NCBI GenBank assembly: GCA_030601015.1 | Contig: JAUVUO010000009.1 | Location: 1-15,719 of the forward strand | Reading direction: 5' to 3' | DNA: 15,719 nucleotides | Source of the DNA: Candidatus Omnitrophota bacterium | Lineage (GTDB): Bacteria > Omnitrophota > Gorgyraeia > Duberdicusellales > 4484-171 | Shown here: in pieces, positions 1 through 5,700 of the stretch | Layout of the letters: every line of letters begins with the position of its first letter | Position numbering within the stretch: the stretch's first letter is position 1 | Made by a program: the position numbers and the translations under genes | Notes under the pieces: model-generated | Database searches by the model: none | The model's input: the letters and a program-made list of their open reading frames with translations, nothing else | Told to the model about the DNA's origin: nothing

Positions 1-414
1 AGTATAAGCCGGACCACTACCCGATAAGGCAGTAACTACATCCATCAATTCTTCTCGGTAAATAACTTCTACTAATCCTACTGCTCCGAAAATATCTATT
101 GCTATCTGAATATGACTTTTATCAACAAACCTTCCTGGGCAAACAACAGTTATTCCTTCATTTATTAAGGCAGGGGTATTAGGCATAGCTCGAATTACCG
201 GAATATTTCCCCCCAAACAATCCTCTATAAACTGAGTACTGGTTGCTGCTGCAATAGATATTATTAATTGCTTTTTTGTGATCACATCTTTGATATTAGA
301 AAGTACTTTCTTCATCGTCTGGGGTTTAATCGCAAGTATAATTATATCTTTCCCTAAAATCATTTCTTTATTATTAGTATAGGTTTTAATACCATATTTT
401 TTATTTATCTCCAT
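1..414 (-). CDS. proC: Pyrroline-5-carboxylate reductase, N-terminus missing, C-terminus beyond the window
   Basis: ProC catalyses the last step of proline synthesis, reduction of 1-pyrroline-5-carboxylate with NAD(P)H in the cytoplasm. The visible 138 codons read cleanly through family landmarks: AIKPQTM (about residues 29-34), the conserved RAMPNTPAL (75-83) and the signature ALSGSGPAY (129-137), where the window cuts the gene. The first possible start is the ATG at 412-414; two codons upstream the frame is closed by TAA. In family proteins the segment EINKKYGIK lies about 40 residues in, after the Rossmann GxGxMG dinucleotide-binding motif. That motif is absent here and I could not find it in any nearby frame. 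The ATG overlaps the recX tail by 10 bases and has no properly spaced Shine-Dalgarno. The family assignment is firm. The protein as encoded should not bind NAD(P)H, so this is a broken gene, a junction artefact, or both. Confidence 0.85.
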   Translation of the reverse strand, partial: MEINKKYGIKTYTNNKEMILGKDIIILAIKPQTMKKVLSNIKDVITKKQLIISIAAATSTQFIEDCLGGNIPVIRAMPNTPALINEGITVVCPGRFVDKSHIQIAIDIFGAVGLVEVIYREELMDVVTALSGSGPAYT

Positions 415-686
415 CCTTTATTCAAAGAACTCTCAATAAATAATTCAACAAACTCATTATCATTTAAATACTTATTTTCATTTAAATAATTAACAACTTT
501 TGTTATTAAAAGATTTTTCCATCCTTTTTCTTTTAACCGCCGAAAGATCTCTTTTTTTGTTCGTGCTCTATACTTCAAAAGTAACAAAGAATATTGCAGC
601 GCTTTATTAAAACAATCATCATCCTTATTTTTACCTAAATTATTTTTTCCCCGGTTATTAATCTTTTTATTAGCTTTATAAGCCAT
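405..686 (-). CDS. recX: RecX-family regulator of RecA, truncated
   Basis: RecX binds RecA filaments and modulates recombinase activity. Residues 26-93 match the start of the family: an ALQYSLLLLKYRARTKKEI helix, then the RRLKEKGW turn, then YLNDNEFVELFIESSLNKGW, equivalent to the GYLDD..F..... segment that closes the first three-helix repeat. The frame then ends at once (GWR-stop). Family members usually run to about 150-170 residues with two further repeats; here there are 93, so roughly the C-terminal 60-70 are missing. The basic N-terminus (residues 1-24, rich in Lys/Asn) is low complexity. The ATG at 684-686 has no clear ribosome binding site. It lies two genes downstream of recA, with an HtrA protease gene between, a variation on the common recA-recX pair. 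The identification is good; function is doubtful because of the truncation. Confidence 0.75.
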   Translation of the reverse strand: MAYKANKKINNRGKNNLGKNKDDDCFNKALQYSLLLLKYRARTKKEIFRRLKEKGWKNLLITKVVNYLNENKYLNDNEFVELFIESSLNKGWR

Positions 687-735
687 AAATTTTTGAATAT
701 TAAGATTATTAAAAAATGCAGCTATCCCTACTTAC

Positions 736-794
736 AATGATTACATTGATTATGAACATTGATATTTTTATCCCATAATCATCTTATAATCATT
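736..794. repeat. Imperfect inverted repeat between the protease gene and recX
   Basis: Two 8-bp arms on each side pair: AATGATTA (736-743) with TAATCATT (787-794), and TGATTATG (747-754) with CATAATCA (774-781). A small internal loop (3 versus 5 nt) separates the arms and the terminal loop is 19 nt. The left half also holds a direct repeat ACATTGAT at 743-750 and 756-763. The stem is AT-rich with no U-run, so it does not look like a classical terminator. It may be an operator, an mRNA-stability structure, or chance in AT-rich DNA. Confidence 0.45.
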
Positions 795-796
795 AA

Positions 797-850
797 AATC
801 AAGTACCGGTGCTATTCTGCCCCGCCATACAAGGCAAACATTATCCCTTC
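797..850. other. GC-richer islet after the protease gene, possible coding remnant
   Basis: This short stretch is clearly less AT-rich than its flanks. On the minus strand, downstream of the protease stop and in the same frame, it can be read as a piece beginning RDNVCLVWRGR and running on to an in-frame stop at about 769. A rival reading gives a 9-codon ORF (ATG at 839-841, stop at 812-814) preceded by AAGGGAT. Neither can be assigned. It could be a leftover of a deleted gene, part of a dispersed repeat, or noise. Confidence 0.2.
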
Positions 851-872
851 AGAAAATTTTTCTATTAAAATA

Positions 873-2309
873 TCATTTAAAATCTTCTTCTATTTTAAGA
901 ACTAAATAGCCCTTGTTTGTCCTAACCAAACAACTTGTTTTTAGTTTAGATGTAATATCTTTAATACTTTTTTTATCGGGTATATCCTTATTCTCAATTT
1001 TTAAAATAATATCTCCTTTAACAAATCCGCTTTTTTCCGCAAGAGACCCTGTTTTTACATTAACAATAACTACTCCTTTATCTTCATTTATTCCATCAAT
1101 TTCTGAATATTTTTTTTGTTTATTAACAATATTAATATACTCAACAATCATACCTCTAAATTCTATTTTCCTTTTGGGTTTAATTACCTTCTTTTCTGCC
1201 GCACTATCACGAATCACTACACTTAACACCATTGGATTCCCACCTCGCACAATATGTACCCGGACAGACTGATCCCTTCCAGTTAAAGAAACTATTTTCA
1301 TTAAATCTTGTGTTCGTCTAACTGCCTGATTATCAAACGATAATATAAGATCCCCCTCCTTAAACCCGCTTCTTTCCGCGGGAGAATTCTTATATACTTT
1401 CAAAACAACAGATCCTTCTTTCTCTTGTATACTAAAATAATTTTTCAATTCATCATTTAAGTCTTGAGCATTAACTCCCAACCAGCCATAAACTATTTTT
1501 TCTCCCTTGATAAGTTTATTCAAAATATCTTTCGCCTTATCTATTGGTACGGCAAAACCCAATCCTCTACTATATTTATTTTTAAAAGATATTGCCGTAT
1601 TAATACCCACAACTTCTCCTTTCAAATTAACCAGCGGCCCTCCACTATTGCTAGGATTAATAACGGCATCTGTTTGTATAAGATTATTATAATCCGCTTT
1701 TCTTTCTTTCAACATAGGCAAAGATCTATGAAGAGAACTGACAATTCCAAAACTAACCACCGGATTAGCGTTACTGATATAAGGCCCAAATGGATTTCCC
1801 AATGCTATAACCATTTGGCCGGCCTTCAAATCTCCCGAACTGCCGAATTTTACCTCTGATAGCTTACCGCCTTTTATCTTTATAATCGCCAAATCACTCC
1901 TAGAATCAGTGCCTTTGATTACAGCATCAAATTCTCTGCCGTCAAAAAAATTAACTTTAATAGTAGAAACACCTTTTAATATATGCGCATTCGTTAGAAT
2001 ATGCCCCTCTTTATCAATTACCATTCCTGTACCTAAAATAACACGTCTATTAATTTTATCAGAAATCTCCATAAAAAACTCTTTAAAAAACCCTTTAGAG
2101 TTATCCTCTTCTAATTCATCAATAGTCCCAGTCCCGGTAAGAGATATCCCCGCGGCTGCCTTAGTCGTAATTACAGAACTTATAGAGACTACAGATTCAC
2201 CAACACTGGAAGATATGGCAATTATCGAATCTTCTAATCCAAAATTATCCTGAGTATATGCCGAAAAAGCCATTAAGATACTGATAAAAATTATTATTTC
2301 CTTTTTCAT
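873..2309 (-). CDS. DegP/HtrA-type periplasmic serine protease with two PDZ domains
   Basis: HtrA proteases degrade or refold damaged envelope proteins. An N-terminal signal peptide (residues 1-20, hydrophobic core IIIFISILMAF) indicates export. The trypsin-like domain spans about 85-268 with a full triad: His109 in TNAH, Asp139 in SDLAIIK, and Ser222 in NPSNSGGPL. The usual nucleophile context is GNSGG; here the oxyanion-hole Gly is Ser. Two PDZ domains follow (about 272-368 and 385-475), typical of the DegP/DegQ layout, and 478 residues is the usual length. The N-terminal linker (about 50-85) is acidic and low complexity, as in the LA loop region of the family. The gene starts 92 bases after recA and may be read from its own weak promoter or with recA. 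I see no basis to choose between degP, degQ and mucD as a name. The assignment to the family is firm. Confidence 0.93.
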   Translation of the reverse strand: MKKEIIIFISILMAFSAYTQDNFGLEDSIIAISSSVGESVVSISSVITTKAAAGISLTGTGTIDELEEDNSKGFFKEFFMEISDKINRRVILGTGMVIDKEGHILTNAHILKGVSTIKVNFFDGREFDAVIKGTDSRSDLAIIKIKGGKLSEVKFGSSGDLKAGQMVIALGNPFGPYISNANPVVSFGIVSSLHRSLPMLKERKADYNNLIQTDAVINPSNSGGPLVNLKGEVVGINTAISFKNKYSRGLGFAVPIDKAKDILNKLIKGEKIVYGWLGVNAQDLNDELKNYFSIQEKEGSVVLKVYKNSPAERSGFKEGDLILSFDNQAVRRTQDLMKIVSLTGRDQSVRVHIVRGGNPMVLSVVIRDSAAEKKVIKPKRKIEFRGMIVEYINIVNKQKKYSEIDGINEDKGVVIVNVKTGSLAEKSGFVKGDIILKIENKDIPDKKSIKDITSKLKTSCLVRTNKGYLVLKIEEDFK

Positions 2310-2332
2310 TATTCTTAGTTATATTTTGTTTT

Positions 2333-2361
2333 ACAGTATCATGTTGTTAAATTAACTGCAA
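2333..2361 (-). promoter_or_regulatory. Weak candidate promoter for the HtrA protease gene
   Basis: On the minus strand TTGCAG (2356-2361) and TACTGT (2333-2338) are separated by exactly 17 bases. A TGA before the -10 gives an extended -10 look (TG-N-TACTGT). Each hexamer matches the sigma-70 consensus only partly. A short inverted repeat, TTGTTAAA (2344-2351) with TTTAACAA (2366-2373), overlaps it and could act as an operator or a weak recA 3' stem-loop. Confidence 0.25.
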
Positions 2362-2401
2362 ATATTTTAACAAATAGAACACCCAAATATCCTAGATTAA
2401 A

Positions 2402-3421
2402 CTATTTATTATTAGCTGCCTGAAGACTTTCTTCCTTTAAAGCTTCAGCAAACTCTTTCCTTAAAGACTCATCATTTCTTAATAAATTTCTTAACTGTTC
2501 TCTTCCTTGCGCTAAATTTTTTTCTTTATAAGAAAGCCAACTCCCTGATTTTTTTAAAACACCCGCCTCTAACGCGGCATCGATTAAGGCTCCGGATTTT
2601 GAGACTCCTTCATTATACATTATTTCGAATATAGCTTCTTTGAAAGGCGGAGCAACCTTATTTTTTACTATTTTACTCCTGACTTTAATTCCAATAGGCC
2701 CGTCAGAAGATGTAATCGTAGCAATCCTTCTTAAGTCAATCCTCACTGAAGAATAAAATTTCAAAGCCCTTCCCCCGGGAGTAACTTCAGGTGACCCAAA
2801 CATCACTCCGATTTTTTCCCTAATCTGATTAATAAAAACAACACAAGTATTGGATTTACTTATAGCAGCCGTCAATTTACGTAAAGCTTGGCTCATCAAA
2901 CGGGCTTGTAAAGCTATTTGAGAATCCCCCATTTGCCCTTCAATCTCCGCCCTGGGAACAAGTGCCGCCACAGAATCAATAACTACTAAATCAATAGCAT
3001 TAGATCTAACCAAGGTTTCTACAATCTCCAAAGCCTGCTCTCCAGTATCAGGTTGTGAAATTAAAAGGTCATCCAGATTTACACCTATTAATTTGCTATA
3101 ACCGGGATTAAAAGCATGCTCAGCATCAATAAATGCCGCGGTTCCCCCTTCAGATTGGCTCTGAGCAATAATACTTAAGGTTAAGGTTGTCTTACCCGAT
3201 GATTCAGGCCCATAAATCTCAATTACACGGCCCCGAGGCAACCCTCCAACACCTAAAGCTTTATCTAATGAAAAAATCCCCGTAGGGATACTATCAATAT
3301 CAAGAACAGCATTCCCTCCCATTCTCATTATAGCTCCCTTACCAAATTGTTTTTCTATCTGACTAAGTGCTAATTCTAAAGCTTTCTTTTTGTTTTCCGC
3401 GATATTTTTATCTTTTACCAT
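2402..3421 (-). CDS. recA: RecA recombinase
   Basis: RecA forms ATP-dependent filaments on single-stranded DNA, drives strand exchange, and triggers the SOS response by activating LexA-type repressor cleavage. At 339 residues it has normal length. Visible landmarks: the Walker A GPESSGKT (71-78), the catalytic glutamate in DAEHA (Glu101), Walker B LVVIDS (145-150), DNA-binding loop L1 around [11 protein letters not shown] (156-166), the [15 protein letters not shown] helix, and loop L2 starting at [14 protein letters not shown] (from 199). The C-terminal tail ([11 protein letters not shown]) is short and lacks the strongly acidic stretch of Escherichia coli RecA. The ATG at 3419-3421 has a strong ribosome binding site, GGAGGG, six bases upstream. 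A perfect-consensus promoter lies about 45-75 bases upstream, so recA is transcribed independently of plsY. The HtrA gene and recX follow downstream. Confidence 0.99.
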   Translation of the reverse strand: MVKDKNIAENKKKALELALSQIEKQFGKGAIMRMGGNAVLDIDSIPTGIFSLDKALGVGGLPRGRVIEIYGPESSGKTTLTLSIIAQSQSEGGTAAFIDAEHAFNPGYSKLIGVNLDDLLISQPDTGEQALEIVETLVRSNAIDLVVIDSVAALVPRAEIEGQMGDSQIALQARLMSQALRKLTAAISKSNTCVVFINQIREKIGVMFGSPEVTPGGRALKFYSSVRIDLRRIATITSSDGPIGIKVRSKIVKNKVAPPFKEAIFEIMYNEGVSKSGALIDAALEAGVLKKSGSWLSYKEKNLAQGREQLRNLLRNDESLRKEFAEALKEESLQAANNK

Positions 3422-3456
3422 AAACCCTCCCGTATTAAAATATTTATTTATCTTCT

Positions 3457-3478
3457 GAATAGATAGATTATACTATTC
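3457..3478. promoter_or_regulatory. Dyad over the recA -10 box, candidate SOS operator
   Basis: A perfect inverted repeat GAATAG (3457-3462) and CTATTC (3473-3478) with a 10-base spacer surrounds the recA -10 hexamer (3467-3472). It matches neither the E. coli LexA box (CTGT-N8-ACAG) nor the Bacillus type (GAAC-N4-GTTC). Its position, covering the -10 and the probable start site, is where a repressor of recA would bind. This is inference from position and symmetry only. Confidence 0.4.
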
Positions 3479-3495
3479 CGGTAATTTAGTGTCAA
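3467..3495 (-). promoter_or_regulatory. Perfect-consensus sigma-70 promoter for recA
   Basis: On the minus strand, TTGACA (3490-3495) is followed by a 17-base spacer and TATAAT (3467-3472). Both hexamers and the spacing are the exact consensus. Transcription should start near position 3460, giving a leader of about 40 bases that contains the GGAGGG ribosome binding site. A promoter this strong would need repression to be regulated, which fits the overlapping dyad. Confidence 0.85.
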
Positions 3496-3612
3496 ACAGA
3501 TTCCACCCGAAAAGCCTTATTCCCTTAAGAGTCCGCCAATCTATACACCTTAATGTTTCTTACTCTATAATAAAATAAAAGCGGATGAAAAACTTATATT
3601 TTAAATGAACTA

Positions 3613-3710
3613 CCCCGCAGCAAGCTGCGGAGAATTAAACCCAAGCCCCCTAGACTCCCTTTGGCCTCTCAGGGGCAATTCGGCTGCAATCTTTTCCTTC
3701 GGAAAAGATT
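3613..3710. repeat. Cluster of GC-rich stem-loops, REP-like or dispersed element
   Basis: Three stem-loops lie within about 100 bases. The first is CCGCAG-CAAG-CTGCGG (3615-3630). The second pairs GCCCC (3645-3649) with GGGGC (3672-3676) around a 22-base loop containing TTTGGCCTC. The third is a perfect 10-bp stem, AATCTTTTCC and GGAAAAGATT with loop TTC (3688-3710). On the minus strand they follow plsY, but no U-run follows any of them, so rho-independent termination is not obvious. The base composition and closely packed palindromes look like a short interspersed repeat; only a genome search can show copies. Confidence 0.5.
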
Positions 3711-3730
3711 AAGTCTCATTAATTAAACCG

Positions 3731-4333
3731 TTAGAAACGATTTTCTTTTTTTTTCAATAACCTTTTTATATTTTTTTTATGCCTTATCCATATAAAAACT
3801 GCAAAGGAAAAAGAAAGTATTTGTATTTCCACATCCCGAGACAAAAATAAGGTTAATATAAAAAATAAACTTCCAGCTAATATCGAAGCTAAAGATACAT
3901 ATCTAAAGGTTAAAAAAACAGATATCCAAAAAATTATTGATAAAATTAAAATAAAGCCTAAATTCTGAAAAACAAAGCTGAGTCCTATTAAAACACCCAA
4001 ACTGGCAGCTACCCCTTTGCCGCCTTTGAATCTCATAAAAATAGTCCAATTATGTCCGCAAACTACTAATATAGCTGACAAAACAAAAAAATATCCGGAC
4101 GCACCGGGTAAATATGCCTTAAGAAAAATAATGGGAATAAATCCTTTCAATAAATCAAGAATAAATACTAATACGCCCCAACCTTTACCAACAGACCGAA
4201 ATACATTAGTTGCGCCGATATTTCCCGAACCAAAATCCCTAATATCAATATTTTTTACCAATCGTGAAATTATGAAACCAAAAGGAATACTACCGATAAT
4301 ATAACTAATACTAAAAAGAAATATTTTCAACAT
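3731..4333 (-). CDS. plsY: Glycerol-3-phosphate acyltransferase PlsY
   Basis: PlsY transfers the acyl group from acyl-phosphate (made by PlsX) to glycerol-3-phosphate, giving lysophosphatidic acid, the first membrane-bound step of phospholipid synthesis. The 200-residue protein is strongly hydrophobic with five or so membrane segments. The three family motifs are present: GSIPFG...DFGSGNIGATNVFR (14-46), GHNWTIFMRFKGGKGVAASLG (from 93), and a C-terminal RHKKNIKRLL (184-193), the last reading RHKKNI where many members have HRxNIxRL. The ATG at 4331-4333 is preceded directly by TAG. The nearest ribosome binding site-like run, GAGGG, is 13 bases upstream, longer than ideal, so initiation may be weak. 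It sits alone between two AT-rich gaps. The family assignment is secure. Confidence 0.97.
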   Translation of the reverse strand: MLKIFLFSISYIIGSIPFGFIISRLVKNIDIRDFGSGNIGATNVFRSVGKGWGVLVFILDLLKGFIPIIFLKAYLPGASGYFFVLSAILVVCGHNWTIFMRFKGGKGVAASLGVLIGLSFVFQNLGFILILSIIFWISVFLTFRYVSLASILAGSLFFILTLFLSRDVEIQILSFSFAVFIWIRHKKNIKRLLKKKENRF

Positions 4334-4430
4334 CTATTACTTTAAACCCTCTTAAAAAACAATAACCACCTGAAATAGCCGTAAAACCTGCTGTTAAAAA
4401 ATAAAAAAAATGCTTAACGTTAAAATAAAT
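4311..4430 (-). other. Start-less hydrophobic reading frame before plsY
   Basis: A stop-to-stop frame of 39 codons overlaps the plsY start. It reads as a hydrophobic run (FFYFLTAGFTAISGGYC, about residues 8-24) followed by LRGFKVIDVENISF. It has no ATG, GTG or TTG; only ATT or ATA could start it. The composition looks more protein-like than random AT-rich DNA, so it may be a decayed gene end or a very small membrane peptide. I do not recognise it. Confidence 0.15.
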
Positions 4431-4542
4431 TTACATTCAGCTGATTATTTACAAATCACCTAAATCGCCAAAATTGTTAGCTTTAATGTTTTATATTATT
4501 ATATCTTTGTACCCTCTTTAGTTTATACCATTGCTGCCTTAT

Positions 4543-4842
4543 TTACTTATCGATAAGGCTCAGCTCTGCCCCGTCATAAGGACAATACTCAACTGAAGAA
4601 CTAAACCTGCGGCCGCATTGCGGACAAAATTTTGTATCCACTTTCTCACCCACAACAGCACCGCCAACAGCACCGGCAGCTGCCCCGATCAAAGCTCCTT
4701 CCGCTCCGTGTCCTGACTGATGTCCAATTATTGCTCCCAAACCTCCGCCTATAACCGACCCTACACCCATACTTTTTTGAGTAGTTGTACATGAACTTAA
4801 AAGGATTACCCCAAATATCAAAACAAAATTAATTTTCTTCAC
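4543..4842 (-). CDS. Glycine-zipper lipoprotein with C-terminal zinc-ribbon-like tail
   Basis: The product is probably a small lipoprotein of the cell envelope. The signal peptide (residues 1-17) ends in the lipobox LSSC, with Cys18 as the lipidation site, followed by a Thr/Ser/Lys-rich stretch. Residues 25-66 are a glycine zipper (repeated G-x3-G spacing: GSVIGGGLGAIIG, then ALIGAAAGAVGGAVVG), of the kind found in outer-membrane 17-kDa-antigen and OmpA-linked zipper families. The tail (72-94) reads CPQCGRRF...YCPYDGAEL, a CPxCG/CPxDG knuckle with Cys73, Cys76, Cys87 and Asp90 as possible metal ligands. The start is GTG at 4840-4842, chosen because a strong GGAGG lies just upstream; the 99-residue length also fits. 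A 13-bp palindrome lies about 25 bases upstream. The exact role is unknown; domain calls are good. Confidence 0.8.
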   Translation of the reverse strand: MKKINFVLIFGVILLSSCTTTQKSMGVGSVIGGGLGAIIGHQSGHGAEGALIGAAAGAVGGAVVGEKVDTKFCPQCGRRFSSSVEYCPYDGAELSLIDK

Positions 4843-4864
4843 AATCTACCTCCTTTTTCTCTGG

Positions 4865-4877
4865 TTGATACTATCAA
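4865..4877. promoter_or_regulatory. 13-bp palindrome upstream of the lipoprotein gene
   Basis: TTGATACTATCAA is a perfect odd palindrome (TTGATA-C-TATCAA) placed between the lipoprotein ribosome binding site and its likely promoter region. It could be an operator or a short leader hairpin. I could not assign a convincing promoter next to it. Confidence 0.25.
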
Positions 4878-5028
4878 TAATTTTATTCGGAACTCTTAGA
4901 ATCTTTGATATACAACACTTTTATATAAAACTGTGTCATTTTTTTTACCCAAAGCACTCTATCCTAAAATCTCAATAATATTCAAAGAATATAATTTATT
5001 TTAAAATTAAATTACTGAACTATCAAGC

Positions 5029-5049
5029 ATTATAAAAACCTTTTATAAT
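5029..5049. repeat. Perfect AT-rich hairpin downstream of lepB
   Basis: ATTATAAAA and TTTTATAAT form a perfect 9-bp stem with loop ACC, starting 15 bases after the lepB stop. On the minus strand no U-run follows it, and a T-run precedes it instead. It may mark the 3' end of the lepB transcript by RNA processing rather than by classical termination. Confidence 0.35.
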
Positions 5050-5064
5050 ACATAAAAAAATATA

Positions 5065-5640
5065 TTACTCGATCGCCCCTGCTCTTTGAAAAGGCCACCA
5101 AATAAAAATTGCTTTCCCCACTATATCAACTTCATCAACGAACCCCCAAAATCTACTATCTAAAGAATGTTTGCTATTATCCCCTAAGAAAAAATATTTA
5201 TTTTCAGGAACAACTACTACCTTTTCTTTTTCGCCATAAAACCCCTGATTATTATAGCGATTTTTTGCTATTCCGGGACTAACAACTATTCTGCCATTTA
5301 CGTAGATATTCCCATCCTTTATACGAACGCTCTCTCCCGGCAAACCAATCAATCTTTTTATATAAACTTTTTTCCTATCATGCGGGGGAACAAAAACAAC
5401 AACTTCTCCTCTTTTAGGTTCCCTAAACCCGGGAATACGAAATTTAGTAAAAGGTATTTTCGGGCCATAAAGAAGCTTAGTAACAAAAATTTTATCTTTA
5501 GGTATTAATGTAGGAACCATTGATGTCGTAGGGATTTTATATATCTGAAACAAAAAAGTTCTTAATATTGTTACAATAACAGCGGCAACTACAAAAGCTT
5601 CTATCCATTCACGAAATGCATGGTTCCTCTTAATTTTCAT
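5065..5640 (-). CDS. lepB: Signal peptidase I
   Basis: LepB is the membrane serine protease that cleaves signal peptides from exported proteins. One membrane anchor is visible (about 15-33). The catalytic Ser40 sits in IPTTSMVPTL, where the usual form is IPSGSMxPTL, and the general-base Lys95 in KVYIKRLIGLPGE. The later conserved box GDNSKHSLDSR (153-163) and the C-terminal FIWWP segment complete the S26 family pattern. At 191 residues it is a compact form of normal bacterial length. The ATG at 5638-5640 follows AGGAG at good spacing. It lies 60 bases downstream of lepA, the familiar lepA-lepB pair, and its likely clients here include the HtrA protease; the lipoprotein would need signal peptidase II instead. 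Confidence 0.97.
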   Translation of the reverse strand: MKIKRNHAFREWIEAFVVAAVIVTILRTFLFQIYKIPTTSMVPTLIPKDKIFVTKLLYGPKIPFTKFRIPGFREPKRGEVVVFVPPHDRKKVYIKRLIGLPGESVRIKDGNIYVNGRIVVSPGIAKNRYNNQGFYGEKEKVVVVPENKYFFLGDNSKHSLDSRFWGFVDEVDIVGKAIFIWWPFQRAGAIE

Positions 5641-5700
5641 TAACTGTTCTCCTATATAAATTATTCATTTAAACATAAAAATATTTTATAAAATAAAATA

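Larger units (their letters stand above)
3422..3730. other. plsY-recA intergenic region (309 bp)
   Basis: No gene is visible here in any frame. The recA-proximal part (3457-3495) holds the promoter and dyad listed separately. The middle (about 3500-3600) is plain AT-rich 5' sequence in which I see nothing specific. The plsY-proximal part (about 3613-3710) is a cluster of GC-rich stem-loops that stands out sharply from its surroundings. Confidence 0.7.

Noticed and set aside
913..1272. Open frame on the plus strand opposite the HtrA gene
   Set aside because: It is a shadow of the protease coding sequence: hydrophobic, low-complexity translation, no ribosome binding site and no recognisable motif. 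The same holds for the other plus-strand frames in the window.
4416..4427. TTAACGTTAA palindrome upstream of plsY as an operator
   Set aside because: Ten-base palindromes of this composition are expected by chance in such AT-rich DNA, and no promoter could be aligned with it.
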